DNA of 64,000 nt from CAWIOX01 sp963837775 (GCA_963837775.1 CAWIOX010000018.1:310001-374000); one strand, 5' to 3'; positions 25,656-34,894 are shown, counted from the first letter of the stretch. The notes: generated by a model not told the origin, from the letters alone. Numbers and translations: made by a program.

Positions 25656-26317
25656 TGCAGTTACAAAATGAGCAACAACTGACGCTGGCGCTGTCCAAGG
25701 GCCGCATCTTCGAAGAAACGCTGCCCTTGCTGGAAGCGGCCGGCATCAAGGTGACCGAAAATCCGGAAACCTCGCGCAAGCTGATCCTGTCGACCAACAA
25801 CCCGCATGTGCGGGTGATCATCGTGCGCGCCTCCGACGTGCCGACCTATGTGCAATACGGCGCCGCCGATTTCGGCGTGGCCGGCAAGGACGTGCTGATC
25901 GAGCATGGCGGCGAAGGGCTGTATCAGCCGATCGACCTGAATATCGCCAAATGCCGGATGTCGGTGGCGGTCCAGGTCGGCTTCGACTACGCGAAAGCGG
26001 TACGGCAGGGTGCGCGGCTGCGCGTCGCGACCAAATATGTGCAAATTGCGCGCGAACATTTTGCCGCCAAGGGCGTGCATGTCGATATGATCAAGCTGTA
26101 CGGCTCGATGGAGCTGGCGCCGCTGATCGGCTTGTCGGATGCGATCGTCGATCTGGTCAGCACCGGCAACACGCTGCGCGCGAATAATCTGGTCGAAGTC
26201 GAACACATCATGGAAATTTCGTCGCGCCTGGTGGTCAACCAGGCTGCGCTGAAAATGAAGCGCGAACAGTTGCAGCCGATTCTGGAAGCGTTCAGCAGCG
26301 CCTCAAAAAACGTGTAA
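25655..26317 (+). CDS. hisG: ATP phosphoribosyltransferase, short form
   Basis: 220 aa, the short HisG form lacking the C-terminal histidine-sensing domain. It therefore needs the HisZ subunit for activity and feedback control; hisZ is not in this window. Conserved: LALSKGRIFEETLPLL, ASDVPTYVQYGAADFGVAGKD, and the PRPP-binding stretch DAIVDLVSTGNTLRANNL. First step of histidine synthesis. It starts at the last base of the murA stop. Confidence 0.96.
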   Translation: MQLQNEQQLTLALSKGRIFEETLPLLEAAGIKVTENPETSRKLILSTNNPHVRVIIVRASDVPTYVQYGAADFGVAGKDVLIEHGGEGLYQPIDLNIAKCRMSVAVQVGFDYAKAVRQGARLRVATKYVQIAREHFAAKGVHVDMIKLYGSMELAPLIGLSDAIVDLVSTGNTLRANNLVEVEHIMEISSRLVVNQAALKMKREQLQPILEAFSSASKNV

Positions 26318-26355
26318 AGCCCGCAGCAAACTGACGATTACGACAAAAGCACACT

Positions 26356-27669
26356 ATGACCATCAGCATCCGACGACTGGACGCGTCCAGCACCGATTTC
26401 AACGCGCAACTGAGCGCAGTACTCGCCTTCGAGGCCAGCGAGGATGAGGCGATAGACCGCGCGGCGGCGAGCATACTGGCTGACGTCAAGCTGCGCGGCG
26501 ACGCCGCGGTGCTCGATTGCACCAAGCGCTTCGACCGGCTGGACGTGGCCAGCGTCGCCGCGCTGGAAATCCCGCCAGCCGAATTGCAGGCGGCGCTGGC
26601 CAGCCTCGCGCCGCAACGTCGTGCCGCATTGCAATTCGCAGCTGAGCGCGTGCGCAGCTACCATGAGCGGCAGAAGCGGGAATGTGGTTCGGACGGTTTC
26701 ACCTATGCGGAAGCCGACGGCACCGTGCTCGGGCAAAAAGTCACGGCGCTCGACCGGGTCGGGATTTATGTGCCCGGCGGCAAGGCTGCCTATCCGTCGT
26801 CGGTGCTGATGAATGCGATTCCGGCCAAGGTGGCTGGCGTGCAGGAAGTCATCATGGTGGTGCCGACGCCGGACGGCGTGAAGAACGCGCTGGTGCTGGC
26901 GGCGGCGGCGATTGCCGGCGTCGACCGGGTGTTTACGATCGGCGGCGCGCAGGCGGTCGGCGCGCTGGCCTACGGCACCGCGACGATACCGCAGGTCGAC
27001 AAGATCGTCGGCCCCGGCAATGCGTATGTGGCCGCCGCCAAGCGCCGCGTATTCGGCACCGTCGGCATCGACATGATTGCCGGGCCGTCGGAAATCCTGA
27101 TCCTGTGCGACGGCAGCACCGATCCGGACTGGATCGCGATGGACCTGTTCTCGCAAGCCGAGCACGATGAACTGGCGCAATCGATCCTGGTTTGCCCGGA
27201 CGCTGCCTACCTGGAAAAGGTCGAAGCCAGCATCAATAAACTGATCGACGCAATGCCGCGCAAGGACGTGATCGCCACCTCGCTGACCCAGCGCGGCGCG
27301 CTGGTCAAGGTGCGCGACATGGAGCAGGCCTGCGAGATTGCCAACCTGATCGCCGCCGAGCATCTGGAAATTTCCACCGAGAATCCGCAGCAATGGGCCG
27401 ACCAGGTGCGTCACGCCGGCGCAATGTTCCTCGGACGCTTCTCTTCCGAAGCGCTGGGCGACTACTGCGCCGGACCGAACCACGTGTTGCCGACCTCGCG
27501 CACTGCACGCTTTTCGTCGCCGCTGGGCGTGTACGACTTCCAGAAGCGTTCCAGCATCATCCAGGTATCCGAAGCCGGCGCGCAGACGCTGGGCCTGGTC
27601 GCGGCGGAACTGGCGTATGGCGAGGGCTTGCAGGCGCACGCCCGCAGCGCAGAATATCGCCTGAAATGA
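26356..27669 (+). CDS. hisD: Histidinol dehydrogenase
   Basis: 437 aa. It catalyses the last two oxidations to histidine and is zinc- and NAD-dependent. The family pattern is visible in VDKIVGPGNAYVAAAKRRVF, DMIAGPSEILILCD, and DLFSQAEHDELAQS (zinc and substrate ligands). The C-terminal YCAGPNHVLPTSRTARFSS is also typical. It begins 38 bp after hisG. Downstream, the operon is interrupted by a repeat and a methyltransferase before hisC. Confidence 0.97.
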   Translation: MTISIRRLDASSTDFNAQLSAVLAFEASEDEAIDRAAASILADVKLRGDAAVLDCTKRFDRLDVASVAALEIPPAELQAALASLAPQRRAALQFAAERVRSYHERQKRECGSDGFTYAEADGTVLGQKVTALDRVGIYVPGGKAAYPSSVLMNAIPAKVAGVQEVIMVVPTPDGVKNALVLAAAAIAGVDRVFTIGGAQAVGALAYGTATIPQVDKIVGPGNAYVAAAKRRVFGTVGIDMIAGPSEILILCDGSTDPDWIAMDLFSQAEHDELAQSILVCPDAAYLEKVEASINKLIDAMPRKDVIATSLTQRGALVKVRDMEQACEIANLIAAEHLEISTENPQQWADQVRHAGAMFLGRFSSEALGDYCAGPNHVLPTSRTARFSSPLGVYDFQKRSSIIQVSEAGAQTLGLVAAELAYGEGLQAHARSAEYRLK

Positions 27670-27721
27670 TCCGTCGAAAATCGCCTCCCTGTAAAGCGTC
27701 TTCAAGCCGCGGTGTTTTTAA

Positions 27722-27800
27722 TGGGGGTATGGGCATAAAACCTGTCTTTGCCGCACATATTCATTGGCCTGTTAAAAATACAGTGGGGAGTATATTTTTT
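27722..27800 (+). repeat. Fixed-length intergenic repeat, copy B (hisD–methyltransferase gap)
   Basis: Begins TGGGGGTATGGGCAT, core GCCGCACATATTCATTGG, ends GTGGGGAGTATATTTT; GGTAT to AGTATA is 69 bp. It is one of the copies whose two ends form a direct GGGnGTAT repeat. It fills most of the 148-bp gap after hisD and ends 18 bp before the methyltransferase start. Confidence 0.75.
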
Positions 27801-27817
27801 CTGCGGGGACTGCCCCG

Positions 27818-28744
27818 GTGAACTCCTGGCGCAATCAAATCCATTGCGAAGACGCGCTGGCAGGGCTGGCGCGGATTCCGGACGAGTCGGTCGACCTGAT
27901 CGTGGCCGACCCGCCGTATGGATTGGGCAAGGAATACGGCAACGATTCCGACAAGATGGCGGCCGACGCCTATCTGCGCTGGACCGAGCAGTGGCTGGAC
28001 GCCGCACTGCCCAAACTGAAAGCCAGCGGCAGCCTGTACATCTTCCTGACCTGGCGTTATTCGCCGGAGATTTTCGTGATGCTCAAGCAGCGCATGACGA
28101 TGCTCAACGAGATCATCTGGGACCGCCGGGTGCCGTCGATGGGCGGCAGCGTGCGCAGCTTCAGCTCGGTGCATGACACCATCGGCTTTTTCGCCAAGCA
28201 AAAAGGTTATTACTTCGACCTCGATGCGGTCCGCATCCCGTATGACGCGGCGACCAAGAAAGCCCGTTCGCGCTCGATTTTCGTCGGCGCCAAGTGGCTG
28301 GAACTGGGCTATAACCCGAAGGACCTGTGGAGCGTGTCGCGCCTGCATCGCGAGCATCCGGAGCGGGCCGACCATCCGACCCAGAAACCGCTGGAAATCG
28401 TCGAGCGCATCATCCGGGCGTCCTGCCCGCCCGGCGGCATGGTGCTCGATCCCTTCATGGGCAGCGGCACCACGGCGGTGGCGGCCATGCGTTGCGGCCG
28501 GGATTTTGTCGGCTTCGAGTTGAATCCGGCGTATTGTGCGATCATCGAACAGCGTCTGGCAGCGCCGGAAGCGCAATTGAGCGCGCACAGCAACCAGCCG
28601 ACGCAGCCGGTGCGCGCCAAGCTTGCCAATATCAAAAAAATCAAAAGGGGCAGGAAGAAAGCCGTGAAGGCAGTTGCGACACCAGCAGATTCCGGCCCTG
28701 ATTCCATGCCACAGACACTTGTACTTGCCCTCGAGAACAACTAA
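27818..28744 (+). CDS. DNA methyltransferase (N6-adenine or N4-cytosine, beta class)
   Basis: 308 aa. Motif IV DPPYGLG (31–37) precedes the AdoMet-binding motif DPFMGSGTT (211–219), the order of beta-class amino-methyltransferases. HPTQKP (186–191) is the usual motif X neighbour. The target-recognition region is between about 60 and 180. A basic tail with KRGRKK and about 45 more residues follows the catalytic core. No restriction enzyme gene is adjacent, so it looks like an orphan modification enzyme. It starts with GTG at 27818 and lies between hisD and hisC, an unusual place; the frame is complete and codirectional with the operon. Target site unknown. Confidence 0.9.
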   Translation: MNSWRNQIHCEDALAGLARIPDESVDLIVADPPYGLGKEYGNDSDKMAADAYLRWTEQWLDAALPKLKASGSLYIFLTWRYSPEIFVMLKQRMTMLNEIIWDRRVPSMGGSVRSFSSVHDTIGFFAKQKGYYFDLDAVRIPYDAATKKARSRSIFVGAKWLELGYNPKDLWSVSRLHREHPERADHPTQKPLEIVERIIRASCPPGGMVLDPFMGSGTTAVAAMRCGRDFVGFELNPAYCAIIEQRLAAPEAQLSAHSNQPTQPVRAKLANIKKIKRGRKKAVKAVATPADSGPDSMPQTLVLALENN

Positions 28745-28754
28745 CCGCCATATC

Positions 28755-29843
28755 ATGTCCCTCATAGAAAACATCATCCGTCCCGACGTCCGCGCGCTGG
28801 CGGCTTACCACGTCCCTGATTCCAGCGGCTTCGTGAAGCTCGATGCGATGGAAAATCCATACACCTTGCCGCAGCCTTTGCGCGCGGAATTGGGGCGTCG
28901 GCTGGCCGAGGTCGCGCTGAACCGTTATCCGGTGCCGTCCTACAGCACGCTGAAAAGCCGGATTTGCGCCCGCTTCGGCGTGCCGGCCGGTTACGACGTG
29001 GTGCTGGGCAACGGTTCGGACGAGCTGATCGCGATGCTGTCGATTGCCTGCGCCCAACCCGGCGCCAAGGTGCTGGCGCCGGTTCCCGGCTTCGTGATGT
29101 ATGCGATGTCGGCGCAATTTGCCGGGCTGGAGTTTGTCGGCGTGCCTCTGAAGGCCGATTTCACGCTGGACCTGGACGCGATGCTGGCCGCGATTGCCGA
29201 GCACCAGCCGGCCATCACCTATCTGGCCTATCCGAACAATCCGACCGGCAACCTGTTCGATGCCGATGCGATGGAGCAGATCATCCGCGCGGTGGGCGAT
29301 ACCGGGATCGTGGTCGCCGATGAAGCGTACCAGCCTTTTTCGCCGTCGAGTTTCATGTCGCGGCTGCCGGAATTCGACAACCTGGTGGTGCTGCGCACGG
29401 TGTCCAAGCTCGGCCTGGCCGGGATCCGCCTGGGCTATATGGCAGCCAGCCACGCGCTGCTGGCCGAGTTTGAAAAGGTGCGCCCGCCCTACAACATCAA
29501 TGTGCTGACGCAGGCAGCAGCGGAATTCGTGCTGGAGCACACCGATGTGCTGGATGCGCAGGCACGCCTGCTGTGCGAACAGCGCACTGTATTGGCTGCC
29601 GCGCTGGCCGCCATGCCGGGGGTCGAAGTGTTCCCTTCGGCGGCCAATATTTTGCTGATACGGGTGCAATCCGGCGACAACAATGCCGACAAAGTGTTTG
29701 CCAAGCTGTTGGTGCGCAAGGTATTAATCAAAAATGTCGGTAAAATGCATCCATTGCTGAAAAACTGCTTGCGGGTGACCGTCAGCACGCCGGAAGAGAA
29801 CACGCTATTTCTCGATGCCCTGAAAGCATCGCTCGCACCATAA
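28755..29843 (+). CDS. hisC: Histidinol-phosphate aminotransferase
   Basis: 362 aa, PLP-dependent fold type I. The N-terminal VKLDAMENPYTLP, nucleotide-loop LGNGSDELIAMLSIA, AYPNNPTGNLFDAD, and the PLP-lysine segment RTVSKLGLAGIRLGY are all family signatures. It transfers the amino group from glutamate to imidazoleacetol phosphate. The ATG at 28755 begins MSLIENIIRPDV; a longer frame from 28674 overlaps the methyltransferase tail. hisB follows in 18 bp. Confidence 0.96.
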   Translation: MSLIENIIRPDVRALAAYHVPDSSGFVKLDAMENPYTLPQPLRAELGRRLAEVALNRYPVPSYSTLKSRICARFGVPAGYDVVLGNGSDELIAMLSIACAQPGAKVLAPVPGFVMYAMSAQFAGLEFVGVPLKADFTLDLDAMLAAIAEHQPAITYLAYPNNPTGNLFDADAMEQIIRAVGDTGIVVADEAYQPFSPSSFMSRLPEFDNLVVLRTVSKLGLAGIRLGYMAASHALLAEFEKVRPPYNINVLTQAAAEFVLEHTDVLDAQARLLCEQRTVLAAALAAMPGVEVFPSAANILLIRVQSGDNNADKVFAKLLVRKVLIKNVGKMHPLLKNCLRVTVSTPEENTLFLDALKASLAP

Positions 29844-29861
29844 TTTTTTACGCCTGTCACT

Positions 29862-30459
29862 ATGTCTAACCCACGCATTGCCGAAATTTTCCGTAACACC
29901 AACGAAACGCAAATCCGCGTTGCGATCAATCTGGATGGCACCGGCCAGCAGAAACTGCAATACCGGCGTACCCTTCCTCGATCACATGCTGGACCAGATT
30001 GCGCGTCACGGCCTGATCGATCTCGACATCGAAGCCAAGGGCGATTTGCATATCGATGCCCATCACACGGTGGAGGATGTCGGCATCACGCTCGGCCAGG
30101 CATTCGCCAAGGCGATCGGCGACAAGAAGGGCATCCGCCGCTACGGCCATGCGTATGTGCCGCTGGATGAGGCGCTGTCGCGGGTGGTGATCGATTTTTC
30201 GGGGCGGCCGGGACTGGAGTTTCATGTGCCGTTCAAGCGGTCGATGATCGGTTCGTTCGATGTCGACCTGACGCACGAATTTTTCCAGGGTTTCGTCAAT
30301 CACGCACTGGTGTCCTTGCATATCGATAACTTGCGTGGCGACAATGCGCACCACCAGTGCGAAACGGTGTTCAAGGCTTTCGGCCGTGCATTGCGGATGG
30401 CGGCGGAACTCGATGTGCGCGCGGCGGGGATGATTCCATCGACCAAGGGCAGCCTGTAG
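29862..30459 (+). CDS. hisB: Imidazoleglycerol-phosphate dehydratase (frameshifted as sequenced)
   Basis: About 198 aa when corrected, the monofunctional dehydratase. The start MSNPRIAEIFRNTNETQIRV reads correctly, then one extra base near 29955–29958 (GAAACTGCAATACC) shifts the frame after GTGQQKL. The expected NTGVPFLDHMLDQIARHGL continues in the next frame through the metal-binding DAHHTVEDVGI and NAHHQCETVFKAFGRALR to the stop at 30459. A real loss of hisB would cause histidine auxotrophy, so an insertion error is likely. The stop overlaps the next gene's GTG by one base. Confidence 0.93.
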
Positions 30460-31088
30460 TGGATAGTACCAAGCTGTTTCTCGCTTTGCTGGCCTTGGTC
30501 AATCCGCTGGGAGCAGTACCGATTTTTATTTCACTCACGCAAGGCATGGCGCGTGAGGAGCGGCGCAAGACAGTGTTTACAGCGGCTACCAGTGTGGCTT
30601 TGGTGATTGTTCTGTCCGGCTTGCTGGGCCAGAAAATCATTGATTTCTTCGGTATTTCGATAGGATCTTTGCAGGTCGGCGGCGGCTTGATCATTTTGCT
30701 GACATCATTGAGCATGTTGAATGCGAAGGAGGGTGGTGCACGTGGCATGCCGGAAGAAGCCGCCGAGGCTGAAACCAAGGCGAGTATTGCGGTGGTGCCG
30801 CTCGCGATCCCGTTCCTGACCGGGCCGGGTTCGATCAGTACCGTGATCGTGTATGCCAGCCGGATCAAGGGCTGGGCCCAGTATCTGGGTTTGTTTGCTT
30901 GCGCTGTGGCAATGGCGGTGCTGGTGGTGATCGCCTTGTCGATGGCAGGACGGATTGCCAAGCTGCTGGGACGCAGTGGCATTAATATTGCGACCAGACT
31001 GATGGGCTTGATCCTGGCGGCGCTGGCGGTGGAAATTATCGTGGATGGCTTGCAGCGTTTGTTGCCCATACTGGGGCAGGTTAGTTAA
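30459..31088 (+). CDS. MarC family integral membrane protein
   Basis: 209 aa with about six membrane segments. LLALVNPLGAVPIFISLTQG at the N-terminus and IPFLTGPGSISTVIVYASR in the middle are MarC/UPF0056 signatures. Function is not established; the old link to multiple antibiotic resistance has been discounted. The start is a GTG whose first base is the last base of the hisB stop, so it is tightly coupled. A MarC gene between hisB and hisH is shared with other Burkholderiales, so this is not a recent insertion. Confidence 0.88.
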   Translation: MDSTKLFLALLALVNPLGAVPIFISLTQGMAREERRKTVFTAATSVALVIVLSGLLGQKIIDFFGISIGSLQVGGGLIILLTSLSMLNAKEGGARGMPEEAAEAETKASIAVVPLAIPFLTGPGSISTVIVYASRIKGWAQYLGLFACAVAMAVLVVIALSMAGRIAKLLGRSGINIATRLMGLILAALAVEIIVDGLQRLLPILGQVS

Positions 31089-31094
31089 AAGAAT

Positions 31095-31733
31095 ATGAAT
31101 ATGATCGCAATTGTTGATTACGGTATGGGTAACTTGCGCTCGGTGGCGCAGGCTCTGCGCCATGTTGCTCCCGAGGCGGATGTCCGCATCACCAGTGAAA
31201 TTGCCGATATCCGTGCGGCTGACCGCATCGTGTTGCCCGGACAGGGGGCGATGCCGGACTGCATGCGCAGTCTGCGCGAATCGGGTCTGCAGGAGGCGGT
31301 GATCGAAGCATCGCGAGTCAAGCCGCTGTTCGGGGTCTGCGTTGGCGAGCAGATGCTGTTCGACTGGAGCGAAGAGGGCGATACGCCAGGGCTGGGTTTG
31401 CTGCCAGGAAAAGTCGTGCGCTTTCGCCTCGAGGACCAGTTGCAGGAAGACGGTTCGCGCTTCAAGGTGCCGCAAATGGGCTGGAACCGCGTGCATCAGA
31501 CACAAGCACATCCGTTGTGGAACGGCATTGCCGACGACAGCTACTTTTACTTCGTCCATAGCTATTATGTGTCCCCGGCCAATGCCGCCGATACGGCCGG
31601 AGAAACCATGTACGGCGCGTCGTTCGCCTGCGCCATCGCACGGGATAATATTTTCGCGACGCAGTTCCATCCGGAAAAAAGTGCTGCTGCCGGTCTGCAA
31701 CTGTATAAAAATTTCGTCCACTGGAATCCCTGA
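31095..31733 (+). CDS. hisH: Imidazole glycerol phosphate synthase, glutaminase subunit
   Basis: 212 aa, class I glutamine amidotransferase. IAIVDYGMGNLRSVAQAL at the N-terminus, nucleophile Cys in LFGVCVGEQMLFDWSEEG, and the His-Glu of TQFHPEKSAAAGL complete the triad. It delivers ammonia to HisF. The common family motif is GICLGMQ; here it is GVCVGEQ, a betaproteobacterial variant. The ATG may be 31095 or 31101. Confidence 0.96.
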   Translation: MNMIAIVDYGMGNLRSVAQALRHVAPEADVRITSEIADIRAADRIVLPGQGAMPDCMRSLRESGLQEAVIEASRVKPLFGVCVGEQMLFDWSEEGDTPGLGLLPGKVVRFRLEDQLQEDGSRFKVPQMGWNRVHQTQAHPLWNGIADDSYFYFVHSYYVSPANAADTAGETMYGASFACAIARDNIFATQFHPEKSAAAGLQLYKNFVHWNP

Positions 31734-31779
31734 TTGCAGTGAAATCCATCTTCTCACTCTCAACTCTTAACTTCTAGCC

Positions 31780-32565
31780 ATGCTGCTCATTCCTGCCATC
31801 GATCTTAAAGACGGTCACTGTGTACGCCTGAAACAAGGTGATATGGACCAAGCCACCGTATTCTCCGACAATCCTGCCGACATGGCACGGCATTGGCTGG
31901 AGCGCGGCGCGCGGCGCCTGCATCTGGTGGATTTGAATGGCGCTTTCGCCGGCAAACCGAAAAACGGGGCCGCAGTGAAGGCCATCATCGCCGCCGTGCG
32001 CGACTTTGCGCTTGAGAATGATATCGATGAAATCCCGGTGCAACTGGGTGGCGGCATCCGTGACCTGGATACGATCGAACGCTATCTCGACAGTGGCCTG
32101 AGCTACATCATCATCGGCACTGCCGCAGTCAAGAATCCGGGCTTCCTGCATGATGCATGCAGCGCATTTCCAGGGCAGATCATCGTCGGTCTGGACGCCA
32201 AGGATGGCAAAGTGGCGACTGACGGCTGGAGCAAGCTGTCCGGCCACGAGGTGATTGATCTGGCAAAGAAATTTGAAGGTTACGGGGTCGAATCGATCAT
32301 TTATACCGATATCGGGCGTGACGGCATGATGGGCGGCGTGAATATCGAAGCCACGGTCAAGCTGGCGCAGGCGGTCAAGATTCCGGTGATTGCCTCCGGC
32401 GGTGTACACGACATCAGGGATGTCGAAGCACTGTGCGCGGTGCAGGATGATGGGATTGAAGGCGTGATTTGCGGCCGTTCAATCTACGAAGGTTCGCTCG
32501 ATTTGCAACTGGCACAAGAGCGTGCCGACGAATTGAGCGAACAGAAATATATCGATAACGAATAA
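31780..32565 (+). CDS. hisA: ProFAR isomerase
   Basis: 261 aa (beta/alpha)8 barrel, slightly longer than the usual ~245. The phosphate-binding loops QLGGGIRDLDTIE and DIGRDGMMGGVN, the catalytic Asp in LLIPAIDLKDGHCVRLKQGD, and VIASGGVHDIRDVEAL are typical. It isomerises ProFAR to PRFAR. It is 46 bp after hisH and 3 bp before hisF. Confidence 0.96.
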   Translation: MLLIPAIDLKDGHCVRLKQGDMDQATVFSDNPADMARHWLERGARRLHLVDLNGAFAGKPKNGAAVKAIIAAVRDFALENDIDEIPVQLGGGIRDLDTIERYLDSGLSYIIIGTAAVKNPGFLHDACSAFPGQIIVGLDAKDGKVATDGWSKLSGHEVIDLAKKFEGYGVESIIYTDIGRDGMMGGVNIEATVKLAQAVKIPVIASGGVHDIRDVEALCAVQDDGIEGVICGRSIYEGSLDLQLAQERADELSEQKYIDNE

Positions 32566-32568
32566 GCC

Positions 32569-33333
32569 ATGACACTTGCAAAACGCATCATCCCTTGCCT
32601 GGACGTAACCGCTGGCCGTGTGGTCAAGGGCATCAATTTTCTTGAGCTGCGCGATGCCGGGGATCCGGTCGAGATCGCACGCCGCTATGATGAACAGGGC
32701 GCAGATGAAATCACGTTTCTGGACATCACTGCCTCCAGCGATGAGCGCGACCTGATCTTGCATATCATCGAAGCAGTCGCCTCGCAGGTCTTCATTCCGC
32801 TGACGGTGGGCGGTGGCGTGAGGGTGGTGGAAGACGTGCGGCGTTTGCTCAATGCCGGCGCGGACAAGGTCAGCATCAATACCTCGGCGGTGACCAATCC
32901 GCAATTGGTATTCGATGCGGCGCACAAGTATGGTTCGCAATGCATCGTGGTGGCGATTGACGCCAAGCAGACTGCACCCGGCAAGTGGGAAGTGTTTACC
33001 CACGGCGGCCGCAAGGCAACCGGGCTGGATGCGATCGAATGGGCGCAGAAGATGGAAAGTCTGGGCGCCGGCGAGATTCTGCTGACCAGCATGGACCGTG
33101 ATGGTACCAAGGTCGGTTTCGATCTGGGTCTGACTCGTGGTGTATCGGACGCGATCGGCATCCCGGTGATCGCCTCCGGCGGGGTCGGCGGCCTGCAAGA
33201 TCTGGCCGATGGCATCAAGCTCGGTCATGCCGACGCAGTGTTGGCCGCCAGTATTTTCCATTATGGTCAACATACTGTGCAGGAAGCCAAGCGTTTCCTG
33301 GCAGAACAAGGTATTCCGATGAGGCTTGCATGA
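32569..33333 (+). CDS. hisF: Imidazole glycerol phosphate synthase, cyclase subunit
   Basis: 254 aa barrel paralogous to HisA. RIIPCLDVTAGRVVKGINF holds the first catalytic Asp, TVGGGVRVVEDVRRLL and ILLTSMDRDGTKVGFD the second half, with VIASGGVGGLQDLADG at the C-terminal phosphate site. With HisH it forms imidazole glycerol phosphate and AICAR. It overlaps hisI by 4 bp. Confidence 0.97.
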   Translation: MTLAKRIIPCLDVTAGRVVKGINFLELRDAGDPVEIARRYDEQGADEITFLDITASSDERDLILHIIEAVASQVFIPLTVGGGVRVVEDVRRLLNAGADKVSINTSAVTNPQLVFDAAHKYGSQCIVVAIDAKQTAPGKWEVFTHGGRKATGLDAIEWAQKMESLGAGEILLTSMDRDGTKVGFDLGLTRGVSDAIGIPVIASGGVGGLQDLADGIKLGHADAVLAASIFHYGQHTVQEAKRFLAEQGIPMRLA

Positions 33334-33734
33334 GCGCGAATTACAAGTGGTTAAACAAGGTCAAGTGGGATGAGCATGGTCTGGTGCCGGTGATTGCCCA
33401 GGAAGTGGGCAGTAATGATGTACTGATGTTCGCCTGGATGAACCGTGACGCGCTGGCCAAGACCGTCGAGTTGGGTGAAGCGGTTTATTGGAGCCGTTCA
33501 CGCAAGAAACTCTGGCACAAAGGCGAAGAATCCGGTCATATCCAGAAAGTCCATGAGTTGCGCCTGGATTGCGATGAGGATGTTGTGTTGATGAAGGTTG
33601 AACAGGTTGATGGCATCGCCTGTCATACCGGGCGGCATTCCTGTTTTTTCCAAAAGTTTGAGGGTAGTGCGGATGGCGGCGGCTGGGAAGTCGTGGAGCC
33701 GGTGCTGAAAGATCCGGAAAGTATTTATAAATGA
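33330..33734 (+). CDS. hisI: Phosphoribosyl-AMP cyclohydrolase
   Basis: 134 aa. VLMFAWMNRDALAKTVELGEA, YWSRSRKKLWHKGEESGH, and the zinc-binding LDCDEDVVLMKVEQ and CHTGRHSCFF are diagnostic. It opens the purine ring of PR-AMP. It is separate from HisE, unlike the HisIE fusion of enterics, and overlaps hisE by 4 bp. Confidence 0.97.
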   Translation: MSANYKWLNKVKWDEHGLVPVIAQEVGSNDVLMFAWMNRDALAKTVELGEAVYWSRSRKKLWHKGEESGHIQKVHELRLDCDEDVVLMKVEQVDGIACHTGRHSCFFQKFEGSADGGGWEVVEPVLKDPESIYK

Positions 33735-34102
33735 GTGAGACACTGAAACGATTGGCCGAAGTCATCGAGTCGCGCAAACTGGCCAACGGCGGCGATCCTG
33801 AGAAATCCTATGTGGCCCGCCTGTTCGCCAAGGGGGATGATGCGATCCTGAAAAAGATCGGTGAAGAAGCAACTGAAACCGTGATGGCAGCAAAAGATGC
33901 ACGGGTCGACGGCGACAAATCCAAAGTGCTGTACGAGTGTGCCGACCTGTGGTTTCATTCATTGATCATGCTGGCGCAGTTCGATTTGACGCCGCAGGAT
34001 GTGCTCGATGAATTGGCCCGCCGTGAAGGACTTTCCGGCATTGAAGAGAAAGCTGCGCGCAAGGATGTCTTGCGTGAAGTGGATGAATCGACCAAACACT
34101 GA
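33731..34102 (+). CDS. hisE: Phosphoribosyl-ATP pyrophosphatase
   Basis: 123 aa MazG-like all-alpha enzyme. SYVARLFAKGDDAILKKIGEE and ATETVMAAKDARVDGDKSKV carry the metal-binding acidic residues, then YECADLWFHSLIMLAQFDL. It hydrolyses PR-ATP to PR-AMP. Last his gene; the HIT gene follows after 25 bp. Confidence 0.96.
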   Translation: MSETLKRLAEVIESRKLANGGDPEKSYVARLFAKGDDAILKKIGEEATETVMAAKDARVDGDKSKVLYECADLWFHSLIMLAQFDLTPQDVLDELARREGLSGIEEKAARKDVLREVDESTKH

Positions 34103-34127
34103 TATTTTTGTATCGAACGGAGTCACT

Positions 34128-34499
34128 TTGGATAATTGTATTTTCTGCAAGATTGCTGCAAAAATAATCCCTTCGGACATCGTCTACGAAGATGATGCGC
34201 TGCTTGCGTTCAGAGATCACAATCCAGCCGCCCCGGTACATTTGTTGATTATTCCGAAGCGGCATATCGGTACCTTGTCTGATTGCGATACTGAACATGC
34301 CGGTTTGTTGGCCGATATGTTGCTGCTGGCACCGAAACTGGCAAAAGAACACGGCTGCGCCCCAACTTTTGACGGAAAAGGCAGTCTAATTGGTGGTTAT
34401 AAGATGCAAATCAATACCGGTCCCGACGGTGGGCAAGAGGTATACCATCTGCATATGCATTTGATTGGCGGGCCGCGTCCATGGCGCGGTCAAAGATGA
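34128..34499 (+). CDS. HIT family protein (HINT-like nucleotide hydrolase)
   Basis: 123 aa. DNCIFCKIAAKIIPSDIVYEDD at the start and the histidine triad in EVYHLHMHLIGG identify a HINT/HinT-type phosphoramidase. The frame begins at TTG 34128 with CGGAG just upstream; no ATG fits the domain start. HINT proteins usually have about 110–120 residues, so the gene is full length; the 'KGSLIGGY' segment departs slightly from the usual pattern. HIT between hisE and tatA is a conserved betaproteobacterial neighbourhood. Confidence 0.9.
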   Translation: MDNCIFCKIAAKIIPSDIVYEDDALLAFRDHNPAAPVHLLIIPKRHIGTLSDCDTEHAGLLADMLLLAPKLAKEHGCAPTFDGKGSLIGGYKMQINTGPDGGQEVYHLHMHLIGGPRPWRGQR

Positions 34500-34594
34500 G
34501 GAGTTTTCATTATTTTTCTTGATGCATCCGATTTAGAATGCATCCTGTATAAAGTACTATCCTGCGGTTATCGGCTGTTTTGAAAGGAAAGATC

Positions 34595-34822
34595 ATGGGT
34601 TCATTTAGCATTTGGCATTGGTTGATCGTATTGGTGATCGTGATGCTGGTTTTCGGCACCAAAAAATTGGGCAATATCGGGGGCGACCTCGGCAAGGCGG
34701 TCAAGGGTTTCAAGGATGGCGTGAAGGGCGAGGAAGAGAAGTCCGCTGCGCAAGGCAACATCCAGCAGAGTGCAGACAAGTCAACCATCGACGTCGAAGC
34801 GAAAGAGAAAACGAAGAACTGA
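34595..34822 (+). CDS. tatA: Sec-independent translocase subunit TatA
   Basis: 75 aa. One N-terminal membrane helix (SIWHWLIVLVIVMLVFG) followed by the conserved FGTKKLGNIGGDLGKAVKG amphipathic helix and a charged tail. It oligomerises to form the passage for folded twin-arginine substrates. Start at ATG 34595 with GAAAGGA upstream. Confidence 0.96.
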   Translation: MGSFSIWHWLIVLVIVMLVFGTKKLGNIGGDLGKAVKGFKDGVKGEEEKSAAQGNIQQSADKSTIDVEAKEKTKN

Positions 34823-34894
34823 GAATCGCTGCCTGGCGTAAGCATGGCCCGTGCCATGGCTACGCTATCAGCGATTCTTCAGACTCGAACCTTT

